Origin: Arthrobacter agilis
GTDB taxonomy: Bacteria; Actinomycetota; Actinomycetes; Actinomycetales; Micrococcaceae
NCBI RefSeq assembly: GCF_002157505.1
Contig: NZ_NFSC01000022.1
Span: 56,319-120,318, forward strand
Direction of reading: 5' to 3'
DNA length: 64,000 bases
Shown here: in pieces, positions 32,923 to 41,566 of the stretch
How positions within the stretch are numbered: position 1 is the stretch's first letter
Layout of the letters: each line of letters begins with the position of its first letter
Translations under genes and position numbers: made by a program
Notes under the pieces: model-generated
Seen by the model: the letters and a program-made list of their open reading frames with translations, nothing else
Databases searched by the model: none
Told to the model about the DNA's origin: nothing

Positions 32923-34016
32923 TGGTCCCCGAACCTTTCACGCTTCGACAGGACCGCGAGTACGCGCTCGTTGGTGTCATGATCGGCCAGGGAGATCCGG
33001 ACGCCGTCGCCCTGGTAGCCACGCGCGAGGATGTTCGCATCGGCGAGGGCAGAGAGGACCTGTTCGCGGACTTCGTCCCTGCACCTGAGCCAGAAGAAGT
33101 TCGCCTGGCTGTCCGTCACGGTCCAGCCGGCAGCACGCAAGGCCGCGATCATCCGCCGGCGCTCGGTCCGCACCTCGCTGACACGGGCGCGGATCTCGTC
33201 GTCGGCGGCCAGTGAGGCCACCGCGGCGCTCTGGCCCAACCGGTTGACGCCGAACGGGATCGCGGTCCTGCGCAACCCCTCAGCGACAGGGACACGGGCG
33301 ATCGCATATCCGACCCGGAGCCCCGCCAACCCGTAGGCCTTCGAGAAGGTGCGCAGGATGCAGACGTGCGGGTACCGACGGTACAGGTCGAGGGTATCGA
33401 CGTCACCGGGTTCGTCCTGGAACTCGATGTAAGCCTCGTCGATGACCACCAGCACGCGTGATGGCACCCGGCTGAGGAAGTCCTCCATGCTCGCCGGGTC
33501 GAGTGACACGCCGGTCGGATTGTTGGGCGAGCAGAGGATGATGACCCGGGTCCGGTCGGTCACCGCAGCCGCCATGGCATCGAGATCATGCTGCTCGTCG
33601 GACAGCAGAGGCACGCGAACCGGCGTTGCTCCCGCTACCGCAGCGAGGATCGGATAGGCCTCGAAGGACCGCCAGGCGAACATCACCTCGTCCTCCGGGT
33701 CACAGACCGCTGACAGGATCTGCTGGAGAACTCCGGAACTTCCGGGGCCCACGGCGACTTCATCGGTCGAGACCGCGAAGTGCAGGGCGATCGCCTCCCG
33801 CAGTTCCTCCGACGCCATGTTCGGGTAGCGGTGGATCCGCCCTGCTTCGGTCGTGATCACGTCGGCCACCGATGGGAGGGGCGGAAAGTGGCTTTCGTTC
33901 GAGGCGAGGGCGGCTGTCAGCGCTGTCTCGGCGCTGCGTCCTGGGACGTAGGAAGGAAGCCCGGCGACGGCAGTGCGCAGCCGGGGCCCGCCGGGAGGGC
34001 TGGAGGTGCTGGTCAT
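32919..34016 (-). CDS. HisC-like aminotransferase, paralogue of 7389-8552
   Basis: This 365-residue fold-type I aminotransferase starts at ATG 34016 (MTSTSSPPGGPRLRT). Motifs ASNESHFPPLP, AWRSFEAYPI, CSPNNPTGVSL, VVIDEAYIEF and FSKAYGLAGLRVGY match the copy at 7389-8552 almost position for position, so they are recent relatives or paralogues. It is followed by a coupled YitT gene and divergent from an Lrp/AsnC regulator, which points to an amino acid-responsive transamination unit. No his genes are nearby. Confidence 0.86.
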   Translation of the reverse strand: MTSTSSPPGGPRLRTAVAGLPSYVPGRSAETALTAALASNESHFPPLPSVADVITTEAGRIHRYPNMASEELREAIALHFAVSTDEVAVGPGSSGVLQQILSAVCDPEDEVMFAWRSFEAYPILAAVAGATPVRVPLLSDEQHDLDAMAAAVTDRTRVIILCSPNNPTGVSLDPASMEDFLSRVPSRVLVVIDEAYIEFQDEPGDVDTLDLYRRYPHVCILRTFSKAYGLAGLRVGYAIARVPVAEGLRRTAIPFGVNRLGQSAAVASLAADDEIRARVSEVRTERRRMIAALRAAGWTVTDSQANFFWLRCRDEVREQVLSALADANILARGYQGDGVRISLADHDTNERVLAVLSKRERFGDQ

Positions 34017-34107
34017 GCAGCGATCCTTCGTCACTCCCCGTTCCGTGCGCAACACGAACCTCCACCGCAGGACAGATCGAGGCTTCAGCACTCCGCGAGG
34101 TGGCAAA

Positions 34108-34605
34108 ATGCGTGGTGTGCACATGATCGACCCCCTTGATGCCAGAATCCTCCTCACCCTCGACCGTGACCCGCAGGCCACCGTCCTGTCCCTGTCGCGG
34201 GAGTTGGGCGTCGCGCGGAACACGATCCACGCCAGGTTGCGCAGGCTCCTGACGGACGGCAGCCTCGGCCCTTTCAGCCAGCGTGTCAGGAACGAGTCGC
34301 TCGGGTTACCCCTGATCGGCTTCATCTCCATAGCCATCAGCCAGTCGGCCAGCCATGAGGCGACGGAGCACCTGCGCAGGATCCCCGAGATTATCGAGAT
34401 GCACGCGACGACGGGTGAGGCTGACCTCCTCGCGAAGGTGGCAGCGAAGGATCCTGCCGATCTTCACCGGATCACGAATCTCATGCTGAGCATCGAGGGG
34501 GTCGTGCGGACCAGTACCGCGATGTCCCTGGTGGAAGTGATGCCCACCAGGACCCTTCCTCTCCTTGAATCCGTTGCACGGTCCGGTGGAGCCGGCGGGA
34601 CGTAG
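34108..34605 (+). CDS. Lrp/AsnC-family regulator
   Basis: This 165-residue protein starts at ATG 34108 behind GAGGTGG (ATG 34123 is the alternative). The N-terminal helix-turn-helix is standard: MIDPLDARILLTLDRDPQAT, then LSRELGVARNTIHARLRRL. The C-terminal RAM domain (GFISIAISQ, VVRTSTAMSLVEVMPTRTLP) binds amino acids. It is divergent from the aminotransferase-YitT operon, with a 91-bp shared control region, and is its likely regulator. Confidence 0.88.
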   Translation: MRGVHMIDPLDARILLTLDRDPQATVLSLSRELGVARNTIHARLRRLLTDGSLGPFSQRVRNESLGLPLIGFISIAISQSASHEATEHLRRIPEIIEMHATTGEADLLAKVAAKDPADLHRITNLMLSIEGVVRTSTAMSLVEVMPTRTLPLLESVARSGGAGGT

Positions 34606-34748
34606 GTCTGCAGCGGTGGGACGCAGGATCAGCCCAGCACCTCCACTGCATCGACCAGTGCGTCCACGAAAGCGGTGAGGATGGCTGGCTGGACCCGCCC
34701 GGTCATGGTTTGTATCTGCCCCTGGCGCCGCCTCAGAACCGGGTGGTC

Positions 34749-34913
34749 CAGCGGAATGGTGTAGTCGCTTTCGGTGGATTCACCCCCATGATCGCCGCTT
34801 TCCTGATCCAGCAGACAGGACAGCCCGTCGCACCGGGCTATTGCCTTGCAGTGGTGGCACTGATCAGCCTGGCGGCACTGGCCGCAGGGCTCAAACTACG
34901 GGGAATTCGGTGA
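34749..34913 (+). pseudogene. C-terminal remnant of an MFS (MHS/ProP-like) transporter
   Basis: The last 55 codons read VVAFGGFTPMIAAFLIQQTG, then CLAVVALISLAALAAGLKLRG, matching the final two membrane helices of metabolite:H+ symporters. No upstream portion exists; the preceding DNA (34606-34748) is unrelated. A short minus-strand scrap (MTGRVQPAILTAFVDALVDA, 34629-34706) may be another gene tail. Both indicate a deletion scar. Confidence 0.55.
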
Positions 34914-34990
34914 TTTCAGCGGGATTCGACGCTGTGGCCCGCAGAGCCGTGGGTGTTCCTCGTGGGGGACTCCGGGGCGAGGGGTGGCGA

Positions 34991-35023
34991 AGGGGAGTTC
35001 TGCAGTCGATGCAGAACTCCCCT
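34991..35023. terminator. Strong bidirectional hairpin terminator
   Basis: AGGGGAGTTCTGCA (34991-35004) and TGCAGAACTCCCCT (35010-35023) are perfect 14-bp arms around GTCGA, lying 19 bp after the stop of the leftward binding-protein gene and marking the end of the eight-gene operon. Confidence 0.8.
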
Positions 35024-35041
35024 TTCTCCGCCGGCAAGGAC

Positions 35042-36049
35042 TCAGGAACCCAGTCCGGGCGGGTTCAGCTCGGACTTCTCGATGGCCTCGGTGGTCAGGC
35101 CCCAGCGGTCGAGGATCTTGCCATAGGTGCCGTTGTCGATCAGGTGGTTGAGCCCTGCCTGCGCGGCCGCGGCGAAGCCGTTGCCCTTCTTCGTGGCCAC
35201 GGCGATGTTGGCCTTCTTCGGCCAGCCGCCGTCGACCAGGCCCACGAGCTTGGTTTCGCCGTCGGCCCTGGCCTTGTAGGCGCCCGTGGCGTTGGGGCCG
35301 AAGGACACGTCGGCCCGGCCGGACTGCAGGGCCAGCGTGGACGCCGAGTCGTCGTCGTAGTACTGGAATTCGACCGGATCCAGCCCGTTCTTCGTGTTCT
35401 CGGCGTCCCACTCCAGCAGGATCTTCTCCTGGTTCGTCCCGGAGCCCACGATCACCCGGAGGCCGGCAACGTCCTTCGCCTCCTTGATCTCGCTGATCGG
35501 GGAATCGGACGGAGCGTAGAAGCCGAGCAGGTCATTGCGGTAGCTGGCGAAGTCGAACTTCTGCTTGCGCTCCTCGGTGACCGTGACGTTGCTGATTACG
35601 GCCTCGTACTTGCCGGACTCCACGCCCAGTGGCCAGTCGGCCCAGGCCACCGGGATCACCTCGGCCTCCAGCCCCAGTGACTGGGCGAGGGCATAGGCGA
35701 TGTCCACCTCGTTGCCGATCGCGGTCGTGTTGTCGGTCGCGTAGAGCGCCAGCGGGGCGGCGAAGGGGCTCACGGCCACGCTGAGCTTGCCGTCCGCGCT
35801 GACCTCCTCGGGCACCAGGGCCTGCGCATCCGCCGAGGCGTCGGAGGTGAACCGGTCCTGCTCCGGCGAGAGGTTGAATTCGGCGGCCGAGGACGCCGAG
35901 GACCCGGCGTTGACCGGCGTGAGGTCGTCCGCCGCCGAACCGGGGTCTGCGCAACCCGCCAGGCCCAGCAGTGCCGGGCCGAGCAGGGTGACGCCGAGCA
36001 GTGCAAGAGGCCGGGAGCGGCGGGGGGACGAAGGAGCGGTGCTGTTCAT
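35042..36049 (-). CDS. ABC transporter substrate-binding lipoprotein (family 3), second copy
   Basis: This 335-residue protein has an N-terminal signal with the lipobox LGLAGC (cysteine near residue 33). The mature part is a family-3 solute-binding fold: LSVAVSPFAAPLALYATDN, GNEVDIAYALAQSLGLEAEV, VGSGTNQEKILLEWD and GRADVSFGPNATGAY. It is a paralogue of the binding protein at 40543-41520, sharing the NQEKILL segment, and is the last gene of the operon. Binding of an amino acid-like or organosulfur solute for the shared permease/ATPase is likely (inference). Confidence 0.87.
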   Translation of the reverse strand: MNSTAPSSPRRSRPLALLGVTLLGPALLGLAGCADPGSAADDLTPVNAGSSASSAAEFNLSPEQDRFTSDASADAQALVPEEVSADGKLSVAVSPFAAPLALYATDNTTAIGNEVDIAYALAQSLGLEAEVIPVAWADWPLGVESGKYEAVISNVTVTEERKQKFDFASYRNDLLGFYAPSDSPISEIKEAKDVAGLRVIVGSGTNQEKILLEWDAENTKNGLDPVEFQYYDDDSASTLALQSGRADVSFGPNATGAYKARADGETKLVGLVDGGWPKKANIAVATKKGNGFAAAAQAGLNHLIDNGTYGKILDRWGLTTEAIEKSELNPPGLGS

Positions 36050-36093
36050 GGTGCAGGCCTTCCGGTCTGTCTTGAGGATGGGTAATGGGTGGT

Positions 36094-37494
36094 TCAGCGG
36101 ACGGCTGGTTCCCCGGCTGCGGCGCGTTCCGGGACCGCGAGGCCCAGGTTCTCGCGCAGGGTGGTCCCCCGGTACTGCGTGGGGTAGACCCCGCGTTCCT
36201 GCAGTTCGGGCACCAGGTGGTTGACGATGTCGTCCAGGCCGGTGGGGATCAGCCAGGGGGAGATGTTGAAGCCGTCCACGGCGCCGACGCGCGCGTAGTC
36301 GGCCAGCGTGTCGGCCACTTCCGAGTACGAGCCCACGAAGGAGGCGTCCGACCGCGCGGCTTTCGCGCGGACGAATTGCAGGATGGTCTGACCCTTCTCC
36401 GCCGCTTCCTGGCGCCACTGGGCAGTCAGTTCTACGGCCTTGGCTCCGTGGAAGCCGCTGCCGCGGGTCTCCGAGGTCTCCTCGACGGCCGGGGCGATGT
36501 CCGGCAACGGACCGTTCGCATCCCAGCCGTCCAGCTGCCGGCCCCAGAACTGCTCGAGGTAGGCGATGGCTTGCTGCGGCCCGATCTGGAGTTCGCGGAC
36601 CCAGGCCTTCTTCTCCGCCGCCTCCGCGCTTGTCGGGGCCAGGATGAATTCGCTGGCGGGCATGATCTTCACGGCGTTGGCGGGACGCCCTGCACGGAGT
36701 GTGCGCTCGGTGATGTCGTCGCGGAAGGCCACGGCGGCGTCGAACTGCGGGTGGGCGGAGAAGATGACATCGGCCTGCCGCGCCGCGAAGTCCCGGCCGT
36801 CAGGGGAATCCCCCGCCTGGAACAGCACCGGGTGGTGCTGGGGGCTGCGCGGCAGCCGTGGGGTGTAGTCCACGGTGTAGTGCTGTCCCTCGTGGTGCAC
36901 GCGGCGTACCGCTCCGTCCGCCGGCCAGTCCCCGGCTGCCCCGTCGGAGGCGACGGCGTCCGGCGCCCAGGAGTCCCAGATGGCCTTGGCCGTCCGGACG
37001 AACGCCTCGGCGTGGACATAGCGGTCGGCGTGGTCCAGGTATCCGCCGCGGCGGAAGTTCTCCCCGGTCCAGGCGTTGTCGGTCGTCACCATGTTCCATG
37101 CGGCACGGCCGCCGGAGATCAGGTCCAGCGAGGCCAGCCGGTGGGCCAGGTCCGCCGGGTCGTTGTAGGTGGTGTTCTGGGTGGCCGCGAGCCCGATGTG
37201 GGTGGTGACCGAGGCCAGCGCGGCGAGCATGGTCTGCGCGTCCGGCCTGCCCACGACGTCCAGCGCGTGCGGCCTGCCGAGGTGTTCCCTCAGGCGGAGT
37301 CCTTCGCCGAGGAAGAACGCGGCGAACAGTCCACGCTCGGCCGTCTGCGCGATGCGGCGGAAGGACTCGAAGTCGGTCTGTGAGCCCGATTCGGCCGCCT
37401 TCCAGATCGTGCCGGAGTTGACTCCCTGGAAGAACACACCGAGCTGTAGTGTGCCCGATGGAACGAAGACATCGGCGCTGCTGTGCTGTGACAT
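36094..37494 (-). CDS. NtaA/DmoA-family FMN-dependent monooxygenase
   Basis: This 466-residue protein has the bacterial luciferase-like fold. Family motifs include ERGLFAAFFLGEGLRLR, TQNTTYNDPADLAHRLASLD, SGGRAAWNMVTTDN, FRRGGYLDHADRY and LFQAGDSPDGRDFAARQADV. Relatives (NtaA, SnaA, DmoA, DszA) oxidise nitrilotriacetate, dimethyl sulfide or dibenzothiophene sulfone with FMNH2 from a separate reductase. It lies 8 bp after the preceding LLM-type gene in an ABC-importer operon, consistent with oxidative C-S bond cleavage. No flavin reductase is in the operon. Confidence 0.9.
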   Translation of the reverse strand: MSQHSSADVFVPSGTLQLGVFFQGVNSGTIWKAAESGSQTDFESFRRIAQTAERGLFAAFFLGEGLRLREHLGRPHALDVVGRPDAQTMLAALASVTTHIGLAATQNTTYNDPADLAHRLASLDLISGGRAAWNMVTTDNAWTGENFRRGGYLDHADRYVHAEAFVRTAKAIWDSWAPDAVASDGAAGDWPADGAVRRVHHEGQHYTVDYTPRLPRSPQHHPVLFQAGDSPDGRDFAARQADVIFSAHPQFDAAVAFRDDITERTLRAGRPANAVKIMPASEFILAPTSAEAAEKKAWVRELQIGPQQAIAYLEQFWGRQLDGWDANGPLPDIAPAVEETSETRGSGFHGAKAVELTAQWRQEAAEKGQTILQFVRAKAARSDASFVGSYSEVADTLADYARVGAVDGFNISPWLIPTGLDDIVNHLVPELQERGVYPTQYRGTTLRENLGLAVPERAAAGEPAVR

Positions 37495-37502
37495 GGGATC
37501 CC

Positions 37503-38609
37503 CTACTTTCCGGCTGCTGCGGTCGTGGACGGGTGTGCGTAGCGGCTGGCCGGGCGTGGAAGTCCCAGCAGGTCCCGGAAGGTGCCGTCCTGGAGTGGTG
37601 CGCGGAGTGCGCCGCGGCGCCTCAGCTCGGGAAGGACCAACCGGGCGAGTTCTTCCAGTTCCACGGCGAGCGACGCGGGGTGGAGACGGACGCCGTCGGC
37701 CTCTGCCAGGAGCGGTTCGAGGAAGTCCACGAGGCCGGCTGCAGAACCGACGTACCGTGCGCGGCCGCTCGCCGGACCGGCGGCCCGCTCCCCGGCGGCC
37801 TGCCCTCGGGCGTCCAGGACGACGTCGAGCTCGCCGACGATCGCCACTGCTGCTCCCAGCCGGTGCCGGACGTCCCGGATCTCCGCAGTCAGCAGTTCGG
37901 GCGTCGGAGCTGTGACGAGTACGGCGTCGACGGCGTCCGCCGGAACCTGCCCCGCACCCACGATGGAGGCGGGAGCAAGGATCGGCGGCTGTCCCTGGAG
38001 CGGCCGCGGGATGATGGACGGGCCCTTGACCGAGTAGGGAGCGCCGAAGCCCGCCGGCGTTTCGTAGTCGACGTAGTGCAGCTTGTCCGCATCGATGTAC
38101 CGGCCCGTGGCGACGTCGCGGATCACGGCGTCGTCCTCCCACGAGTCCCACAGGCGGCGGGAGACCTCGATCGAGGCGGCGGCTTCCTGCGCCAGGGCGC
38201 TGCCGCTCACGTTCTCGCGGCCTACGGAAGCTGCCGTTTCGGGGAATTCCGCTGCCGTTGCGATCCACCCGGCACGGCCGCCGGAGACGTAGTCGAGGCT
38301 CGCCAGCTGCGTGGAGACGTGGAACGGCTCGGTGTAAACGGTGTCCACCTCGGGAACCAGCGCGATGGTCCGCGTGACCGGCCCGGCGTAGGCAGCGCGT
38401 TGCAGCGCATTCGCACGGCCGGCAACCGGTGCGTCGGCGAAGGTGGCCACGTGGAACCCTGCGGACTCGGCGGTGAGGACGGCTTCGGCCAGGCTCGCGA
38501 AGCCTTCGGTGCTTCCGAACCCCGTTCCGTTCCACCCGGCTCCGTCGAGCTCGATGGCCAGGAAGCCGGCCCTGGATGCTGTCGAGGTGCGGTCGTCGAT
38601 TGTGCTCAC
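37503..38609 (-). CDS. LLM-class flavin-dependent oxidoreductase
   Basis: This 368-residue protein starts at GTG 38609, overlapping the stop codon of the DUF1684 gene (GTGA). It has a luciferase-like N-terminal half (AVLTAESAGFHVATFADAPV, TQLASLDYVSGGRAGWIATA, YIDADKLHYVDYETPAGFGA) and a shorter C-terminal half than its neighbours. In place of the usual 'NMVT' segment it has 'WIATA', as in many NtaA-related proteins of sulfur operons. The reaction is unknown; FMN binding is expected. Confidence 0.78.
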   Translation of the reverse strand: MSTIDDRTSTASRAGFLAIELDGAGWNGTGFGSTEGFASLAEAVLTAESAGFHVATFADAPVAGRANALQRAAYAGPVTRTIALVPEVDTVYTEPFHVSTQLASLDYVSGGRAGWIATAAEFPETAASVGRENVSGSALAQEAAASIEVSRRLWDSWEDDAVIRDVATGRYIDADKLHYVDYETPAGFGAPYSVKGPSIIPRPLQGQPPILAPASIVGAGQVPADAVDAVLVTAPTPELLTAEIRDVRHRLGAAVAIVGELDVVLDARGQAAGERAAGPASGRARYVGSAAGLVDFLEPLLAEADGVRLHPASLAVELEELARLVLPELRRRGALRAPLQDGTFRDLLGLPRPASRYAHPSTTAAAGK

Positions 38610-39433
38610 TGCTGGTCCTGACGCTCGTAGGGGATCTTCTCTCCGGCTTCGACGGCCACCGGCAGCCGGTTCTCCGCCGGGGGCAGCGGGCAGGTTGCGA
38701 GGTCCGTGTAGGCGCAGGGCAGGTTCACGGCGCGGTTGAAATCCAGCTGCACGGACCCGTCCGCAGCAGGGACCACGGACAGCGAGCGGTTGGCGGCATA
38801 CGTCGTGCGGCCGGACGTGCGGTCGGTGAACAGCACGAGAAGCGATCCGGGAGTGAAGCCGTTGAATGCCGTCAGCGTCAGTTCCTGGCCGGCCAGCTCG
38901 AAACGGATCTCGCCCGGCGCCTCGTAGACGTGCTGGATGCCTTCCACGGCGGCGCCCACCGTCGTGGGGCGAGGCACCGGGAACGGCACGAAGGTACCGG
39001 CGACGGAGAACTCCGGGTTCGGCGCGTAGGCGGGCGTCCCGCGATAATCGCGCAGCAGGGCGGCGTTCGGACTGCGCGGCCGGACGACGTATTTGCCGCC
39101 ACGCTTGGCCACCTCGATCACCGATTCGCCTGCAACGAGGTCGATCCCGCCCCGCTCCTCGATGGGGCCGATCGTGATCGTGGTGCCGACCTCGGTGTTC
39201 AGCTCCTGCCCGTCGCGCTGCAGGCTCTCGCCCGGCTCCAGGAGGATCCGCACGGCGTCGTCCTCGACGCTCCACGCGCCGGGGGCACCGTCCAGACGGA
39301 CGGAGGTGTTCCCCAGCCAGTGCAGGTGGGTGACGGCTAGGAAACCGTGCGGGTGGGCGCGCTGGCGTTCGTGCGCAGCGTGCCACTGCTCCCAGGCGGC
39401 GGTGAAGGGCGGGATCTCAGTGTGCGTAGGCAT
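38606..39433 (-). CDS. DUF1684 domain protein
   Basis: This 275-residue protein starts MPTHTEIPPFTAAWEQWHA. The DUF1684 signature is clear: HPHGFLAVTHLHWLGN, RDYRGTPAYAPNPEF and FNRAVNLPCAYTDLATCPLP near the C-terminus (family consensus 'DFN.A.NP.CA....TCP.PP..N'). The molecular function of the domain is not established. It overlaps both neighbours (17 bp with the upstream monooxygenase, GTGA with the downstream one), so it is an integral part of this operon. Placement between flavin monooxygenases suggests a hydrolytic or binding step in organosulfur use (inference). Confidence 0.82.
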   Translation of the reverse strand: MPTHTEIPPFTAAWEQWHAAHERQRAHPHGFLAVTHLHWLGNTSVRLDGAPGAWSVEDDAVRILLEPGESLQRDGQELNTEVGTTITIGPIEERGGIDLVAGESVIEVAKRGGKYVVRPRSPNAALLRDYRGTPAYAPNPEFSVAGTFVPFPVPRPTTVGAAVEGIQHVYEAPGEIRFELAGQELTLTAFNGFTPGSLLVLFTDRTSGRTTYAANRSLSVVPAADGSVQLDFNRAVNLPCAYTDLATCPLPPAENRLPVAVEAGEKIPYERQDQQ

Positions 39434-40535
39434 GGTTGCTCCTGCTGGTGTGGGCGGCGGTCTCTGGGCGGCTGCCGTAGGGGTCCTCGTCCTCCCACAG
39501 CGTGGTGGGCGCAGCCGCACGGACCACCGGGATGACGTCGGCGGCGAACCGCTCGAGGATCTCGAGCTGCTGCTCGAACGGAAGGGTGGTGGGCAGCGAG
39601 ATGGACTGCAGGGAGTGCCCGTACAGGGCGTGGTAGTCCAGGATCTTCGCGGCGACGTCCTCGGGGCTTCCGACCAGGGCGGGCCCTTCCGCGACCGCGT
39701 GGTCGATGTCCCGGAACGGGGAGTTGTTCCCGGGCACGTTCCGTCCCGCCGTCAGGGCTTCATAGACGGGGCCGAACGCCTGCTTTGCAGCGGCGGTGCT
39801 GTCCGCGAGGAATATCCCTCCGGCTCCGGAGCCGGAGGCGATGTAACGCTGTGCCGGGTCGTGCCCGGCCGCCAGGTACTGCTCGGTGTAGTGGTCGATC
39901 AGTACCTTGTAGTTCTCCCGCGGCTGGATGGCGTTGGCGGTGAACAGCGGGTCCCCCCAGGAGGCCGCGAGCTCCACTGACCGCAGCGAGGTCGCGGAGC
40001 CGTGCCAGACGCGCGGCACCCCGGCGAAGGGGCGCGGCGTCGTCGTCACCGGTTCCACCAGCGGCGCCCGGAACTCGCCGGACCAGGTCACGTCCTCTTC
40101 ACGCCAGAGACGGCGCAGCAGTGCGTACTTCTCCTCCAACAGGTCCCACTGCTGCGCCAGGTCCAGGCCGAACAGCGGATACTGCAGCACCTCGTTGCCC
40201 TTGCCGATGACGAGTTCCAGGCGTCCCCGGCTGAGCTGGTCGATGGTGGCGTAGTCCTCCGCCACGCGCACCGGGTCCAGCACCGACAGCACCGTGACCC
40301 CGCTCTGCAGCCGGATCGTGTCGGTCACCGCTGCGATGGCGGCGAGCACCGTGGTCGGCGAGGAGGAGAGGAACTCCCCGGCGTGCCGCTCCCCCACCGC
40401 GAACGAATCGAAGCCGAGCTCCTCGGCCCGCTGCGCGGTGCGGATCACCTGGTCGAACCGGTCCGCTGGAGAGACGATGCTCCCGGTCACCGGGTTCCTC
40501 AGGTGAGGGATGATGTCCAGGACCTGGAATTTCAT
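39417..40535 (-). CDS. LLM-class flavin-dependent monooxygenase
   Basis: This 372-residue luciferase-like protein begins MKFQVLDIIPHLRNPVTG. It shows AEELGFDSFAVGERHAGEF, SGVTVLSVLDPVRVAEDYAT, DQLSRGRLELVIGKGNEVLQ and GSPEDVAAKILDYHALYGH, all typical of the LLM family. The stop region overlaps the start of the DUF1684 gene by 17 bp, and 7 bp separate its start from the upstream binding-protein gene. It probably oxidises the imported solute or an intermediate; FMNH2 must be supplied by a reductase from elsewhere. Confidence 0.88.
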   Translation of the reverse strand: MKFQVLDIIPHLRNPVTGSIVSPADRFDQVIRTAQRAEELGFDSFAVGERHAGEFLSSSPTTVLAAIAAVTDTIRLQSGVTVLSVLDPVRVAEDYATIDQLSRGRLELVIGKGNEVLQYPLFGLDLAQQWDLLEEKYALLRRLWREEDVTWSGEFRAPLVEPVTTTPRPFAGVPRVWHGSATSLRSVELAASWGDPLFTANAIQPRENYKVLIDHYTEQYLAAGHDPAQRYIASGSGAGGIFLADSTAAAKQAFGPVYEALTAGRNVPGNNSPFRDIDHAVAEGPALVGSPEDVAAKILDYHALYGHSLQSISLPTTLPFEQQLEILERFAADVIPVVRAAAPTTLWEDEDPYGSRPETAAHTSRSNHAYAH

Positions 40536-40542
40536 GGCTGTC

Positions 40543-41520
40543 CTACTTGCCGAAGTTCGCGGCGTTCACCACGGTGGATTCGGGGATGGCCTCGTCGGCC
40601 AGGCCCCAGCGCTCCAGCACCTCGGCGTAGCTGCCGTCCTCGATGGCGGAATTGATGGCCGCCGCGAGCGGCTCGGCCAGCCCGTTGTCGCGTAGCGTGG
40701 TGGCTGCGACCAGGGTCTCCGACGGCCAGCCGGCGTTGACCTTGCCGACGATCTTCAGGTCGTCGCGGGTGTTCTCGCGGTAGGTGGCGCTCGGGTACGG
40801 GGAGAGGTTCAGGTCCAGTCGGCCGGAGGAGAGCGCCAAAATGGTATCCGCGTCGTTGCCGTAGTACTGCAGTTCGGCGGGGGCCTTGCCGGCGTCCTCG
40901 AGCTCCTTGTTCCAGGCCAGCAGGATCTTCTCCTGGTTGGTCCCGGAGCCGACGGCGACCTTCTTGCCGGAGATGTCGGCGGAACCGGTGACGGTGAGAT
41001 CCGAGTCCTCGCGGGCTTCGAAGGCCATGAACGCCGCACGGTACGGGGCGAAGTCGAAGAGCTGCACGCGGTCCCCGTTGATGCCGACGTTGGAGAACAC
41101 GGCTTCGAAGTCCCCGGACTGCGTCTTCAGCGGCCAGTTCTCCCAGGAGGTGGCCTGCAGGTCGAGTTCGAGGCCGAGCTTGTCCGCGACCAGCTGGGCG
41201 ATGTCGGTCTCGTTGCCGATCACGGTCTTGTCGTCCGTCGCGTAGACCGACAGCGGAACCGCGAACGGGCTCACCCCGACGGTCAGCTTGCCGTCCTCGG
41301 CGATGTCGGCTGGGACCTGCGCGGCGAGTTCGTCGACCTTCTCTGCGCGGACACGGTCCTGCTCCGGCGCCAGGTTGTAGACGATGCCGTTCTCGGCCGG
41401 TGCGGCGGACTCACCGGTTCCGGACGCTGCTGCTTCCGGGTCGGCGCAGCCGGCCAAGGCCAGGAGGACGAGGGCTGCGGCGGACAGTGCCGGAAGCCGG
41501 CGAGACTCGAGAGACTTCAT
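40543..41520 (-). CDS. ABC transporter substrate-binding lipoprotein (family 3), first copy
   Basis: This 325-residue protein carries the lipobox LALAGC near residue 24. Mature-part motifs are LTVGVSPFAVPLSVYATDDK, GNETDIAQLVADKLGLELDL, VGSGTNQEKILLAWN and GRLDLNLSPYPSATYRE. It lies between the ATPase gene and the first monooxygenase gene and is a paralogue of the protein at 35042-36049. Two receptors for one permease would widen solute range (inference). Confidence 0.88.
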   Translation of the reverse strand: MKSLESRRLPALSAAALVLLALAGCADPEAAASGTGESAAPAENGIVYNLAPEQDRVRAEKVDELAAQVPADIAEDGKLTVGVSPFAVPLSVYATDDKTVIGNETDIAQLVADKLGLELDLQATSWENWPLKTQSGDFEAVFSNVGINGDRVQLFDFAPYRAAFMAFEAREDSDLTVTGSADISGKKVAVGSGTNQEKILLAWNKELEDAGKAPAELQYYGNDADTILALSSGRLDLNLSPYPSATYRENTRDDLKIVGKVNAGWPSETLVAATTLRDNGLAEPLAAAINSAIEDGSYAEVLERWGLADEAIPESTVVNAANFGK

Positions 41521-41566
41521 GGGTGTTCCCTTTGCTTGCGGTTGGAATGCGGGAGGTTCTTCGGGT

